Source: Micromonospora rifamycinica (GTDB lineage: Bacteria > Actinomycetota > Actinomycetes > Mycobacteriales > Micromonosporaceae). From it: 64,000 nucleotides of DNA. The notes beneath the pieces are model-generated. The model did not search any database. It was not told where the DNA came from and worked only from the letters and a program-made list of their open reading frames with translations. Both the position numbers and the translations under genes were made by a program. Of the stretch, positions 50,385 to 60,205 are shown in pieces. The DNA is taken from assembly GCF_900090265.1 (NCBI RefSeq), contig NZ_LT607752.1, positions 2,480,001-2,544,000 of the forward strand, in the 5' to 3' direction. The first letter of the stretch is position 1, and every line of letters begins with the position of its first letter.

Positions 50385-51701
50385 GTGACCGACGAACCAC
50401 CCCTGCGCCGTCGGGCCGCCGAAAGCCGCACGGCAGACGTTCCGCCCCCGGCCCCCACGGAGCCGGCGGACCCGGGCACCGAGCAGCCCACCGGCGGGCC
50501 CGTTCCGCTGACCGCGCCCCGCGACGGCACCCCTCAGCCGGTGGCGACCTCCGCCGAGCTGGCAGAGGTCGTGGCCCGCTTCGCGGCGGGCTCCGGTCCG
50601 GTGGCCCTGGACGCCGAGCGCGCCTCCGGCTACCGCTACAGCCAGCGGGCCTACCTGGTGCAGCTCCGCCGGGCCGGGGCCGGCACCACGCTGATCGACC
50701 CGTTGCCGCTGCCCGACCTGAGCACCCTCGACGAGGCCATCGGTGACACCGAGTGGGTGCTGCACGCCGCCAGCCAGGATCTCGCCTGCCTGGCCGAGGT
50801 GGGGTTGCGCCCGCGCCGGCTGTTCGACACCGAGCTGGCCGCCCGGCTGGCCGGCTTCGAGCGGGTCGGCCTGGCCGCGCTGACCGAGCAGCTGCTCGGC
50901 TACACACTGGAGAAGCACCACTCGGCGGCGGACTGGTCCACCCGGCCGCTGCCCGAGTCGTGGCTGACGTACGCCGCGCTGGACGTGGAGATGCTGGTCG
51001 ACCTGCGGGACGCGCTGGACGCGGAGCTGGACGCGCAGGGCAAGTCCCCGTGGGCGGCGGAGGAGTTCGCCGCGCTGATCGCCTGGTCGGCCCGGCCGCC
51101 ACGGGTGCGGGCGGAGCCGTGGCGGCGGACCTCCGGCATCCACCGGGTACGCGGGGCACGGGCACAGGCCCGGGTCCGGGCGCTGTGGTACGCCCGGGAC
51201 CAGATCGCCGTCCGCCGGGACGCCGCGCCCGGTCGGGTGCTCCCCGACTCGGCGATCATCGCCGCCGCCGAGCTGGACCCGAAGGACGAGAAGACCCTGC
51301 TGACCCTGCCCGGGTTCGGCGGCCGGTCGGTGCGCCGGCTGGCCCGGTCCTGGTTGACCGCGCTCGACGAGGCCCGCCAGCTGACCGAAGACGCGTTGCC
51401 GGTCACCCCGACGGTGGAGGGGCCGCCCCCGCCGCACCGGTGGGCCGAGCGCGACCCGGTGGCGGCCGGTCGGCTGGCCCGCTGCCGCGAGGTGGTGGTC
51501 CGGGTCGCCGGTGAGCACCGGCTCCCCCCGGAGAACCTGATCACCCCCGACTCGGTCCGCCGGCTGGCCTGGCAGCCCCCCGAAGAGATCACCGTGGACA
51601 CCGTCACCGAGGTGCTGCGCGGCTACGGCGCGCGCCGGTGGCAGCTCTCGCTCCTGCTGCCCGCGCTCGCCGAGGCGCTGCTGCCCGCGCCCCGGGCCTG
51701 A
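50385..51701 (+). CDS. rnd: Ribonuclease D
   Basis: A 438-residue 3'-5' exoribonuclease. After a disordered Pro-rich N-terminus (about 50 residues), the DEDD exonuclease domain shows VALDAERASGYRYSQRAYLVQL, WVLHAASQDLACL and LTYAALDVEMLVDLR. An HRDC domain follows (ALWYARDQIAVRRDAAPGRVLPDSAIIAAA). It trims tRNA and other RNAs. -10 box TAGGGT (50373-50378) sits six bases before the GTG, so leaderless. Confidence 0.94.
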   Translation: MTDEPPLRRRAAESRTADVPPPAPTEPADPGTEQPTGGPVPLTAPRDGTPQPVATSAELAEVVARFAAGSGPVALDAERASGYRYSQRAYLVQLRRAGAGTTLIDPLPLPDLSTLDEAIGDTEWVLHAASQDLACLAEVGLRPRRLFDTELAARLAGFERVGLAALTEQLLGYTLEKHHSAADWSTRPLPESWLTYAALDVEMLVDLRDALDAELDAQGKSPWAAEEFAALIAWSARPPRVRAEPWRRTSGIHRVRGARAQARVRALWYARDQIAVRRDAAPGRVLPDSAIIAAAELDPKDEKTLLTLPGFGGRSVRRLARSWLTALDEARQLTEDALPVTPTVEGPPPPHRWAERDPVAAGRLARCREVVVRVAGEHRLPPENLITPDSVRRLAWQPPEEITVDTVTEVLRGYGARRWQLSLLLPALAEALLPAPRA

Positions 51702-51804
51702 GCCACCGCCCCGCACCGCCGGCGACCCGGGTGCGCCGCCACCACCGGCGCACCCCGCCCGCGAGTGTGGGGTGGGCCACACCGGGGGTGGTGACGGCTG
51801 TGGT

Positions 51805-51816
51805 TACTGGCGAGTA
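51805..51816. promoter_or_regulatory. TACTnGCnAGTA operator candidate before fadA
   Basis: TACTGGCGAGTA is a near-palindrome (10 of 12 positions) about 98 bp before fadA, overlapping a likely -10 (TAGCAT, 51815-51820). Location suggests a TetR-type fatty-acid regulator site. That is inference. Confidence 0.45.
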
Positions 51817-51913
51817 GCATTCCTCGGGAAACGCCAGTGCCGGCCGACCCTCACCCGGCCCGCGCCGCCCCCGCGGCGCGTCGGCCGGGTCGTGGTCGAT
51901 AAGGAGGCTCCAA

Positions 51914-53110
51914 GTGCCCCGAGAAGTTCGGGACGTCGTCTTCGTCGACGGTGTCCGTACCCCGTTCGGCAAGGCGGGTGGCATGTACGCCAACACCCGC
52001 GCCGACGATCTGGTGATCCGCTGCATCCGTGAGCTGCTGCGCCGCAACCCCCAGCTGCCCCCGGAGCGGGTCGAGGAGGTGGCCGTCGCCGCCACCACCC
52101 AGATCGGTGACCAGGGCCTCACCATCGGCCGCACCGCCGCCCTGCTGGCCGGGCTGCCCAAGACCGTCCCGGGCTTCGCCGTCGACCGGATGTGCGCCGG
52201 CGCGATGACCGCCGTCACCGCCGTCGCCGGGGGCATCGCCATGGGCGCGTACGACATCGCCATCGCCGGTGGCGTCGAGCACATGGGCCGGCACCCGATG
52301 GGCGAGGGCGTCGACCCCAACCCGCGAATCGTCGCCGAGAAGCTGGTCGACCCGTCCGCCCTGGTGATGGGGGCCACCGCGGAGAACCTGCACGACCGGG
52401 TGCCGCACGTCACCAAGGAGCGCGCCGACGCGTTCGCGCTCGCCTCGCAGGTCAAGACCGCCAAGGCGTACGCCGACGGCAGGCTCCAGGCCGACCTGGT
52501 GCCGGTGGCGATCCGCGACGACGAGGGCGGCTGGGGCCTGGCCACCGCCGACGAGGCTCCCCGGGAGACCTCGCTGGAGAAGCTGGCCACCCTGAAGACC
52601 CCGTTCCGCCCGCACGGCAGGGTCACCGCCGGCAACGCCGCCGGGCTCAACGACGGCGCCACCGCCAGCCTGCTCGCCGACGAGGCCACCGCCCGTGAGC
52701 TGGGCCTGCCGGTCGCCATGCGGCTGGTGTCGTACGGCTACGTCGGGGTCGAGCCCGAGGTGATGGGGGTCGGCCCGATCCCGTCGACCGAGAAGGCGCT
52801 GCGGATCGCCGGCCTGAGCATCGACGACATCGGCCTGTTCGAGCTGAACGAGGCGTTCGCCGTGCAGGTGCTCGCCTTCCTCGACCACTTCGGCATCGCC
52901 GACGACGACCCCCGGGTCAACCCGTGGGGCGGCGCGATCGCCATCGGTCACCCGCTCGCCTCCTCCGGCGTACGGCTGATGACCCAGCTCGCCCGGCAGT
53001 TCGTCGAGCACCCCGAGGTGCGCTACGGCCTCACCGCCATGTGCATCGGCATCGGCATGGGCGGCACGGTCATCTGGGAGAACCCCAACTGGGAGGGTGC
53101 AGACAAATGA
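51914..53110 (+). CDS. fadA: Acetyl-CoA C-acyltransferase (thiolase)
   Basis: A 398-residue beta-oxidation thiolase that releases acetyl-CoA. The acylated cysteine is in VDRMCAGAMTAVTAVAGGIAMG, with ELNEAFAVQ, NPWGGAIAIGHPLASSGVR and the proton-shuttle cysteine TAMCIGIGMGGTV. The GTG start has AAGGAGG seven bases upstream. Its stop overlaps the fadB ATG (ATGA), forming the classic fadA-fadB pair. Confidence 0.95.
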   Translation: MPREVRDVVFVDGVRTPFGKAGGMYANTRADDLVIRCIRELLRRNPQLPPERVEEVAVAATTQIGDQGLTIGRTAALLAGLPKTVPGFAVDRMCAGAMTAVTAVAGGIAMGAYDIAIAGGVEHMGRHPMGEGVDPNPRIVAEKLVDPSALVMGATAENLHDRVPHVTKERADAFALASQVKTAKAYADGRLQADLVPVAIRDDEGGWGLATADEAPRETSLEKLATLKTPFRPHGRVTAGNAAGLNDGATASLLADEATARELGLPVAMRLVSYGYVGVEPEVMGVGPIPSTEKALRIAGLSIDDIGLFELNEAFAVQVLAFLDHFGIADDDPRVNPWGGAIAIGHPLASSGVRLMTQLARQFVEHPEVRYGLTAMCIGIGMGGTVIWENPNWEGADK

Positions 53111-55173
53111 GCCTCAGCGCACCGAACGAGGTCGTCACCCGGGCGCTGCTGCGTCAGGTGACCGTGCCGGGGCTGGACCGGCCCGCCGCCCTGATCACCC
53201 TGGACAACGGCCTCGACCACACCAAGCCGAACACCTTCGGCCCGGCCGGGCTGGCCAGCCTCGACGAGGCGATCAGCGCCGCGCTGGCCGCGGACCCGGC
53301 TTTCGTGGCGGTCACCGGCAAGCCGTACATCTTCTGCGTCGGCGCGGACATCACCAGCCTGCCCGCGCTGGCCGACCGGGAGCAGGCGCTGGAGATCGGC
53401 CGGCTCGGCCACCGGGTCTTCGCCCGGCTCCGGGACGCCGCCGTGCCCACCTTCGCCTTCGTCAACGGCGCGGCGATGGGCGGCGGCCTGGAGCTGGCCC
53501 TGCACTGCCACTACCGGACGCTCTCCGGCGGCGCGGCGGCGCTGGCCCTGCCCGAGGTCTCCCTCGGCCTGGTCCCCGGTTGGGGCGGCACCCAACTGCT
53601 GCCCAACCTGATCGGCATCCCCGCCGCCACCCAGGTGATCCTCCAGAACCCGCTGACGCAGAACAAGATGCTCAAGCCGAAGCAGGCCGCCGAGCTGGGC
53701 ATCGCCGACGTCCTGCTGGAACCGGCCGACTTCCTGGAGCGCTCCCTGGAGTGGGCCGCCGGGGTGGTCCGGGGCGAGGTCACCGTCACCCGCCCCGAGG
53801 TCGACAAGGACATGTGGGCGGGCGTGCTGTACTTCGCCCGGCAGACCCTCGACCAGCGGCTGCACGGCGCGGTCCCGGCCGCGTACAAGGCGCTGGACCT
53901 GCTGGAGACGGCGAAGGACGCCGACTTCGCCACCGGCACCGCCGCCGAGGACGAGGCGCTGGCCGACCTGATCTTCTCGGAGGAGCTGCGCAGCGGCCTG
54001 TACGCCTTCGACCTGGTGCAGCGGCGGGCCAAGCGGCCGGCCGGCGCACCGGACAAGGGCCTGGCCCGGCCGGTCACCAAGGTCGGCATCGTCGGTGCCG
54101 GCCTGATGGCCAGCCAGCTCGCGCTGCTGTTCGCCCGCCGTCTCCAGGTGCCGGTGGTCCTGACCGACCTGGACCAGTCGCGGGTGGACTCCGGCGTCGG
54201 CTACGTGCACACCCAGATCGAGAAGGCCGTCAGCAAGGGCCGGATGGACAAGGGCACCGCCGCCAAGCTGTACGGCCTGGTCTCCGGCTCGGTCGACAAG
54301 TCCGCCTTCGCCGACGCCGACTTCGTCATCGAGGCGGTCTTCGAGGACCTGGACGTCAAGAAGCAGGTCTGGGCCGAGCTGGAGAAGATCGTCTCGCCGG
54401 AGGCGGTGCTCGCCACCAACACCTCGTCGCTGTCGATCACCGCGATGGCCGCCGAGCTGGAGCACCCGCAGCGGCTGGTCGGCTTCCACTTCTTCAACCC
54501 GGTCGCCGTGCTGCCGCTGCTGGAGATCGTCCGGGGCGAGCGGACCGACGATGCCACCCTGGCCACCGCGTTCGCCGTGGGCAAGCAGCTCAAGAAGTCG
54601 TCGGTGCTGGTGAAGGACGCCCCGGCGTTCGTGGTCAACCGGCTGCTCACCCGCTTCCTGGGCACCGTGTTCGCCGCCGTCGACGCGGGCACCCCGCTGG
54701 ACGTGGCGAACAGCGCGCTGGACCCGCTGGGCCTGCCGATGCGTCCGCTCGCCCTGCTCCAGTTGGTCGGGCCGGCGGTGGCCTACCACGTGGGCGGCAC
54801 CCTGCACGCCGCCTACCCGGACCGGTACCCGGTCAGCGAGAACCTCCGCCGGATCGCCGACTCGGGCCGACCGATCGTTGTCGAAGACCGGATCAACGAC
54901 GAGGTGGCCCAGCTACTCGTGGTCGGTGACCGGCCGCTCACCGGCGAGCAGGTGCGACAGAACGCGCTCGACGCCCTGGCGCAGGAGGTCCGGCTGATGC
55001 TCGACGAGGGGGTCGTCGCCGAGGCGCAGGACATCGACCTGTGCCTGATCCTCGGTGCCGGCTGGCCGTTCCACCTGGGCGGGATCACCCCCTACCTGGA
55101 CCGGACCGGCACCGCCGAGCGGGTCACCGGCCGGCGTTTCCTGCCCCACGGGGTCGCCGGCCTGCCCGCCTGA
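53107..55173 (+). CDS. fadB: Fatty-acid oxidation multifunctional protein (FadB/FadJ)
   Basis: A 688-residue fusion. An enoyl-CoA hydratase domain (about 1-300; [46 protein letters not shown]) joins a 3-hydroxyacyl-CoA dehydrogenase with NAD site [18 protein letters not shown] (about 323) and substrate site [18 protein letters not shown]. It performs the middle two steps of beta-oxidation, and FadA the last. Coupled to fadA by an ATGA overlap. Confidence 0.95.
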   Translation: MSLSAPNEVVTRALLRQVTVPGLDRPAALITLDNGLDHTKPNTFGPAGLASLDEAISAALAADPAFVAVTGKPYIFCVGADITSLPALADREQALEIGRLGHRVFARLRDAAVPTFAFVNGAAMGGGLELALHCHYRTLSGGAAALALPEVSLGLVPGWGGTQLLPNLIGIPAATQVILQNPLTQNKMLKPKQAAELGIADVLLEPADFLERSLEWAAGVVRGEVTVTRPEVDKDMWAGVLYFARQTLDQRLHGAVPAAYKALDLLETAKDADFATGTAAEDEALADLIFSEELRSGLYAFDLVQRRAKRPAGAPDKGLARPVTKVGIVGAGLMASQLALLFARRLQVPVVLTDLDQSRVDSGVGYVHTQIEKAVSKGRMDKGTAAKLYGLVSGSVDKSAFADADFVIEAVFEDLDVKKQVWAELEKIVSPEAVLATNTSSLSITAMAAELEHPQRLVGFHFFNPVAVLPLLEIVRGERTDDATLATAFAVGKQLKKSSVLVKDAPAFVVNRLLTRFLGTVFAAVDAGTPLDVANSALDPLGLPMRPLALLQLVGPAVAYHVGGTLHAAYPDRYPVSENLRRIADSGRPIVVEDRINDEVAQLLVVGDRPLTGEQVRQNALDALAQEVRLMLDEGVVAEAQDIDLCLILGAGWPFHLGGITPYLDRTGTAERVTGRRFLPHGVAGLPA

Positions 55174-55191
55174 ACCCTCCCCGCTCCCCCG

Positions 55192-55246
55192 CGATCGCGG
55201 TGGCCGACGATGTCCTCCCCCGGGACTATCGTGGCCACCGCGATCG
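55192..55246. terminator. 14-bp inverted repeat with 27-nt loop
   Basis: CGATCGCGGTGGCC (55192-55205) and its complement (55233-55246) lie 19 bp after the fadB stop and 95 bp before the next gene. It could terminate the fad operon or serve as an operator. The long loop makes the former less certain. Confidence 0.5.
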
Positions 55247-55340
55247 TCGTTTGCGTACCCTCGTCAGACTCGGGGGGCTGCACGGCCGGGCCCCGGCTGG
55301 CTACGATCACGCGTTCTCACCCTCGCCTGGAGCTGATCTG

Positions 55341-56549
55341 ATGACCACACCGCCGGTCGATCCCTGGTCCGGGCAGCCGGAGCACGGCTCGCCCACCGGT
55401 CACTACCCGCCCCCGTCCGACGGTCCGCACACCCCCACCCCGTCCGGCGGCCAGCACACCCCGCCGGCGGGCGGTGGCTGGCCCACCACGCCGTACCCGT
55501 CGACCCCCTCCGGCCAGCCCGGCGGGTGGCCGGTCGACCCGCAGTCCGGGCCCCCGGCCGAGGCCTACCCCGGCCCGCAGTACGGCGGCTGGCCGCAGTC
55601 GGATCCGGGCCAGGGCGGCGGCTACCCCGGTGTGCCGCAGTCGGGTCCGCCCGGCGCCCCGTCGTCCGGCTACCCCGGGGCGTCCGGCTACCCGGGTGCC
55701 CCGCAGCCCGGTTACCCCGCAGCCCCGCAGCCCGGCTACCCGGGCGCCCCACAGCAGCCCGGTTACCCGGGTGCCCCGCAGCCCGGCTACCCGGGCGGCT
55801 ACCCCGATCCGGCGCAGCAGCAGTACCCCGCCTTCGCCGGTGCGCCGTTCGGCCCGGCCCCGCAGCGGTCGAAGGCGCCGCTACTGCTCACCCTCGGGCT
55901 GGTCGGTCTGCTGGTGCTCTGCCTCGGCGGTGGCGGTCTCGTCTGGGTCGCGCTCGGCGACGACCAGGACAAGAAGGCCGACCCGACGCCCTCGCCCACC
56001 GTGGCGACCTCGCCCAGCCCGACCCCCACCCCCGTCGAGACGGACAGCCCGACCCCCGAGCCCACCCCGTCCGAGGACGTCGACGACCCCGGCCCGATCC
56101 GGCTGGTGACGCCGTCCACCCTCGGTGGCCGGGCCAAGAGCACCGACCCGGAGCTGCGTCGGATCGCCGACCAGATGGTCCGCGACATGAAGTCCGAGGT
56201 ACGCAACGAGACCGGCGCGGTGAGCGCCTTCTACGGCAGCGCGGCCAGCCGCAACATGGTGATGATGGCGGGCGCGTCCGGGCCGGTCATCCTTCCGGAG
56301 CAGGAGCTGGACGACGCGGTCAAGGGGCTGGGCACCTCGCTGGCGGTCACCAAGATGTCGACCATCGAGCCCGGTCCGCTGGGCGGGGTGGCCAAGTGCG
56401 GTGACGGCAAGGCGTCCGGCATCGCGCTCGGCGTCTGCGTGTGGGCCGACCACGGCAGCGTCGGCATGATCGTCATGTACTTCTCCTCGGCGGCCAAGGC
56501 GCAGTCCGAGTTCGCCTCCATCCGGGGCCAGATCGAGAAGCGGGACTGA
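55341..56549 (+). CDS. Proline/glycine-rich membrane protein, paralogue A
   Basis: A 402-residue protein. A 170-residue Pro/Gly/Tyr/Gln-rich cytoplasmic N-terminus contains tandem GYPGAPQP repeats. One TM helix ([25 protein letters not shown]) and a Thr/Pro linker follow. An extracytoplasmic domain of about 150 residues ends with [55 protein letters not shown]. Two cysteines could form a disulfide. The function is unknown. The next gene encodes a paralogue with the same C-terminal domain. Confidence 0.85.
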   Translation: MTTPPVDPWSGQPEHGSPTGHYPPPSDGPHTPTPSGGQHTPPAGGGWPTTPYPSTPSGQPGGWPVDPQSGPPAEAYPGPQYGGWPQSDPGQGGGYPGVPQSGPPGAPSSGYPGASGYPGAPQPGYPAAPQPGYPGAPQQPGYPGAPQPGYPGGYPDPAQQQYPAFAGAPFGPAPQRSKAPLLLTLGLVGLLVLCLGGGGLVWVALGDDQDKKADPTPSPTVATSPSPTPTPVETDSPTPEPTPSEDVDDPGPIRLVTPSTLGGRAKSTDPELRRIADQMVRDMKSEVRNETGAVSAFYGSAASRNMVMMAGASGPVILPEQELDDAVKGLGTSLAVTKMSTIEPGPLGGVAKCGDGKASGIALGVCVWADHGSVGMIVMYFSSAAKAQSEFASIRGQIEKRD

Positions 56550-56669
56550 TCCCGCGTCCGGCGGAGCGACGGGCGACGGCGCGGCGGGCGGCGTCCGGTG
56601 GAGCGGCGGATGTCGGTCGCCCTGGCTAAGATCATCCGGCCTCACCCACGAAATCCTGGAGTAGACCTG

Positions 56670-57386
56670 ATGTCCCAGCCCCCGACCAGCCCGTACGCCT
56701 CCGCTCCGGACGGCGGTACGCCGCAGGGCGGTCACCCGTCACCGCAGCAGCCGGACGGCGTCGGCGTGCCGCAGTACGCGGGTCCGCCGCCCGCCGCCCC
56801 GGCGAAGAAGCGGTCCACCGGCAAGATCGTGCTGATCGTGCTCGCGGTGCTGCTGGTGCTCTGCCTCGGCGGTGCCGCCATCGCCGCCTTCGCCCTCAAG
56901 GACGACGTCAAGGAGGTGGTGGACGCCGCCAACACGACGGTCTCCGCCCCCGCCACCCTCGCCGGCCGCCCGCAGGTCACCGACCCGGCCCTGAAGGCGG
57001 TCGCCGACGGGTTGGTCACCGAGATGAAGAAGTCCGTGCAGGGCGAGACGAGCACCGCCGGTGCCTTCTACGGCGACCCCACCAAGCAGGACCTGCTGAT
57101 GATCGCCGCCGCGTCCGGCGTGATGGCCGACCCGAAGAAGGAGCTGGACGACGCCGTCGCGGGCATCACCACCGAACTGAACGTCACCAACATGGCCGGC
57201 GTCGACGCCGGCCCGCTCGGTGGCGACGCCCGGTGCGGCGACGGCAAGAGCGAGGGCGTCCCGCTGGGCGTCTGCGTCTGGGCCGACAAGGGCAGCGTCG
57301 GCCTGATCGTGCAGTACTACAAGTCGGCCGCCGACCTGAAGTCCGAGTTCGTCACGATGCGCGGGCAGATCGAGAAGAAGGGCTGA
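56670..57386 (+). CDS. Proline-rich membrane protein, paralogue B
   Basis: A 238-residue shorter paralogue of the upstream gene. A brief Pro/Gly-rich head precedes one TM helix ([24 protein letters not shown]) and the shared extracytoplasmic domain ([55 protein letters not shown]). It lacks the long repeat region, so the pair arose by duplication with loss or gain of the GYPGAPQP tract. Starts with ATG at 56670. A terminator follows. Confidence 0.85.
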   Translation: MSQPPTSPYASAPDGGTPQGGHPSPQQPDGVGVPQYAGPPPAAPAKKRSTGKIVLIVLAVLLVLCLGGAAIAAFALKDDVKEVVDAANTTVSAPATLAGRPQVTDPALKAVADGLVTEMKKSVQGETSTAGAFYGDPTKQDLLMIAAASGVMADPKKELDDAVAGITTELNVTNMAGVDAGPLGGDARCGDGKSEGVPLGVCVWADKGSVGLIVQYYKSAADLKSEFVTMRGQIEKKG

Positions 57387-57403
57387 CCCACCCCGGTCGG
57401 CCG

Positions 57404-57439
57404 ACAGGCCCCGCCCACCGGTCGGTGGGCGGGGCCTGT
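57404..57439. terminator. 17-bp terminator hairpin
   Basis: Arms 57404-57420 and 57423-57439 are perfectly complementary around GT, starting 18 bases after the stop of paralogue B. Its right arm is the seed of the following repeat array. Confidence 0.88.
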
Positions 57440-57590
57440 GCCGTCAGCCCGGTGGGCCGGGACCTGTGCCGTCAGCCCGCCGGTGGGCGGGGGCCTGTGC
57501 CGTCAGCCCGCCGGTGGGCGGGGGCCTGTGCCGTCAGCCCGCCGGTGGGCGGGGGCCTGTGCCGTCCCCGCAGATGGGCGGGGGCGGCGG
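57435..57590. repeat. 31-bp terminator-derived tandem repeat array
   Basis: CCTGTGCCGTCAGCCCG recurs at 57435, 57463, 57494 and 57525, and CCTGTGCCGTC at 57556 (spacing 28, 31, 31, 31). Each unit has a small CCCGCCggtGGGCGGG hairpin. The array lies between convergent genes and appears to be copied from the terminator right arm. Confidence 0.9.
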
Positions 57591-57592
57591 CC

Positions 57593-57979
57593 TCAGCCGG
57601 TCGTGGCGGCCCGCTCGGCGGCGCTGCGTAGCACGCAGAACTCGTTGCCCTCCGGATCGGCCAGCACCACCCAGCCGGTGCCGTCTGGCCGACGCTGGTC
57701 GTCGATGTGGACGGCACCGACGGCCAGCAGCCGCTCGACCTCCTCGTCCCGGGTCCGGTCCACCGGCTCCAGGTCGAGGTGCAGCCGGTTCTTCACCGTC
57801 TTCCCCTCCGGCACGGCCAGGAAGAGCACCTCCGGGCCGCCCTCGGGCAGGAGCATGGCCTCCGGGTCGCCGGGGAGGTCGTCGGGCTGGCGGGGACACC
57901 CGAAGACCTGCGCCCAGAAGCCGGACAGGGCATAGGTGTCCCGGCAGTCGATGCTGATGTTGTGGATTCGTACGCTCAC
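57593..57979 (-). CDS. VOC (glyoxalase-like) family protein
   Basis: A 128-residue vicinal-oxygen-chelate protein (RIHNISIDCRDTYALSGFWAQVFGCPRQPDD, VKNRLHLDLEP, WVVLADPEGNEFCVL). Similar in size and motifs to the VOC protein at 233-637. Metal or ligand is unknown. The start is GTG at 57979. Confidence 0.88.
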   Translation of the reverse strand: MSVRIHNISIDCRDTYALSGFWAQVFGCPRQPDDLPGDPEAMLLPEGGPEVLFLAVPEGKTVKNRLHLDLEPVDRTRDEEVERLLAVGAVHIDDQRRPDGTGWVVLADPEGNEFCVLRSAAERAATTG

Positions 57980-58143
57980 GGTTCTGCCTCCGCAGCAGTG
58001 GGACGCGCCCCGTGGACGTGCGGTGTCAGCGGCGGGCGGGGCGGGGCGCGGGACGGGTCATGGTGGACATCAACCGCACCTCCGCTCCTGGATCCGGGCC
58101 GACCCGGGAATCGTCGCAGGCGGACGGCCGGTCGGCAAGCCGG

Positions 58144-59295
58144 TTAGCCGGGGGCCTGGTCGGCCGAGGGCAGGGTGACGGTCACCTCCAGACCACCGCC
58201 CTTCTGCGCCACCACCCGGACGGTCCCACCGTGCGCGTCGCAGACCGCCCGGACGATCGACAGCCCCAGCCCGGAACCCCGGGCCCCGGTCCGTTCCCGC
58301 CCACCCCGCCGGAACGGCTCGAACAGGCCCGGCACGTCGGCCTGGTCCACCTCGAAGCCGGTGTTGCGCACCACCAGCCAGGAGGAACGCCCGTCGGTGT
58401 CGGTACGCACCCAGAGCTTGCCGTGCAGGTGGTTGTAGCGCACCGCGTTCTCGATCAGGTTCCCGGCCAGCCGGTCCAGCAGGCCCGGGTCGCCGGTGAC
58501 CGGGGCCGGTCGCAGCGAGGACTGCACCCGCAGCCCGATCCGCTCCACCTCCCGGGACATCGCGGACAACGCGTTGGCGGTGCCGGTGGCCAGGTCACAC
58601 TCCGTCCGCCGGGCCAGCCGTCGACCGGCCTGCGCCTCACTGCGGGCCAGCACCAGCAGCGCGTCCACCAGGCCGTTGGCGCGCTCCGAGGCGTCCCGGA
58701 CCACGGTGGCCATCCGGCGGTACTCGGCCGCATCCGCCTCGTCGTCGCTGAGGGTGACGTCGATCTCGGTACGCATCACCGCCAACGGGGTCCGCAGCTC
58801 GTGCGAGGCGTTGGCGACGAACCGTTTCTGCGCGTCGAACGCGGCGGTGATCCGGTCCAGCATCGCGTCGAAGGTCCGGGCCAGCTCGGCCACCTCGTCG
58901 TCCGGCCCGGACCAGCCGATCCGCTGGTCGAGCGTGGTTTCGCCGAGCCGGCGCGCGGTCGCGGTGACCTGGTGCAACGGCCGCAGGGTACGGCCGGCCA
59001 CCCAGTACGCCCCGGCGACCCCGACCACACTGATCGCCAACAACGCCAGCAGACCCTTGACCAGCAACTCGTCCGAGGCGGCGTCGACCAGTTGACGCTG
59101 CCACACCGCGGCGTCCAGCGAACGCCCGTCCGCCAGCAGCACCGTGGTGCCCGGCCGCAGCTCGTCGGTCGGGCGCAGCGCGTCCCGTACCAGCAACCAG
59201 GCCAGGGTCACCAGGATCGCCCCGGCCCCGACCAGCAGCACCCCGTTGAGCAGGGTCAACCGCAACCGCAGGGTGGGTCGCAACCGCCGGCTCAC
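58144..59295 (-). CDS. Sensor histidine kinase
   Basis: A 383-residue membrane kinase. Two TM helices (LTLLNGVLLVGAGAILVTLAWLLV and LLVKGLLALLAISVVGVAGAYWVAG) flank a short (about 65-residue) sensor loop. HAMP is followed by the phosphoacceptor ANASHELRTPLAV and the ATPase motifs NLIENAVRYNHL and GSGLGLSIVRAV. It phosphorylates the response regulator encoded 100 bp upstream. GTG start. Signal is unknown. Confidence 0.93.
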   Translation of the reverse strand: MSRRLRPTLRLRLTLLNGVLLVGAGAILVTLAWLLVRDALRPTDELRPGTTVLLADGRSLDAAVWQRQLVDAASDELLVKGLLALLAISVVGVAGAYWVAGRTLRPLHQVTATARRLGETTLDQRIGWSGPDDEVAELARTFDAMLDRITAAFDAQKRFVANASHELRTPLAVMRTEIDVTLSDDEADAAEYRRMATVVRDASERANGLVDALLVLARSEAQAGRRLARRTECDLATGTANALSAMSREVERIGLRVQSSLRPAPVTGDPGLLDRLAGNLIENAVRYNHLHGKLWVRTDTDGRSSWLVVRNTGFEVDQADVPGLFEPFRRGGRERTGARGSGLGLSIVRAVCDAHGGTVRVVAQKGGGLEVTVTLPSADQAPG

Positions 59296-59395
59296 GAGCG
59301 CACCCCGGCCCGCCGCACCGGCCCGCTCCCCGCACCCACGGCACCGACCCCGGCGGGCGGCCGGCGGGCTCCGCGCCCCGGCCCGGTCCCCGGCC

Positions 59396-60058
59396 TCACC
59401 GGCCGACGACCCGGTAGCCGGCGCCGACCACCGTGTCGATCAGCGGCGGATCACCGAGCTTGCGGCGCAGTGTCCGCACGGTGACCCGGACGATGGTGGT
59501 GAACGGGTCGGTGTTGGCGTCCCAGACCCGTTCCAGCAGCTCCTCGCTGGAGACCACCGCGCCGCGCGCCTTGACCAGCTCGCTGAGCACACCGAACTCC
59601 TTGTTCGTCAGGTCGACCGGCGTCCCGGCCCGGGTGACCACCCGACGGGCCGGGTCGATCACCACGTCGCCCACCTGGAGCACCGGCGGGGCCGCCGGGG
59701 TGGCCCGGCGGCCCAGCGCCTGCACCCGGGCCACCAGCTCGTCGAAGGCGAACGGCTTGGGCAGGTAGTCGTCCGCGCCGAGACCCAGCCCCGCCACCCG
59801 GTCGGCCACGGTGTCGCTGGCGGTCAGCATCAGCACCCGGGTGAGGGTGCCGGAGGCGGCCAGCTCCGCGCAGATCTGGTCGCCGTGCATCCCGGGCAGG
59901 TCGCGGTCGAGGACCACCACGTCGTACCGGGTGACGAAGGCGGCCTCGTGACCGGCGTCCCCGTCGTACGCGACGTCGACCGCCATCCCCCGCTTGCGCA
60001 GCCCACGCACGATCGCGTCGGCGAGCGCCCGTTCGTCCTCGACCACCAGCACCCGCAT
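59396..60058 (-). CDS. OmpR-family response regulator
   Basis: A 220-residue two-component regulator. The receiver domain has VLVVEDERALADAI, the phospho-aspartate in DVVVLDRDLPG, and switch TASDT. The winged-helix output domain has TNKEFGVLSELVKARGAVVSSEELLERVWDANTDPFTTIVRVTVRTLRRKLG. First gene of the pair with the histidine kinase. Targets are unknown. Confidence 0.95.
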   Translation of the reverse strand: MRVLVVEDERALADAIVRGLRKRGMAVDVAYDGDAGHEAAFVTRYDVVVLDRDLPGMHGDQICAELAASGTLTRVLMLTASDTVADRVAGLGLGADDYLPKPFAFDELVARVQALGRRATPAAPPVLQVGDVVIDPARRVVTRAGTPVDLTNKEFGVLSELVKARGAVVSSEELLERVWDANTDPFTTIVRVTVRTLRRKLGDPPLIDTVVGAGYRVVGR

Positions 60059-60205
60059 CCCGACCTCCTCGCCGACCTGTCCGACAACCTAGCGCCGCCG
60101 ACCAAACGGCTGGTCGCAGGACCACCGTCCCCCGCCGGGAACGCCACTGCCCGGCCACCGTCAGCCCGCCCCGAGCGGGGTGGACGCAGGGCCGGCGCGG
60201 TGCCG

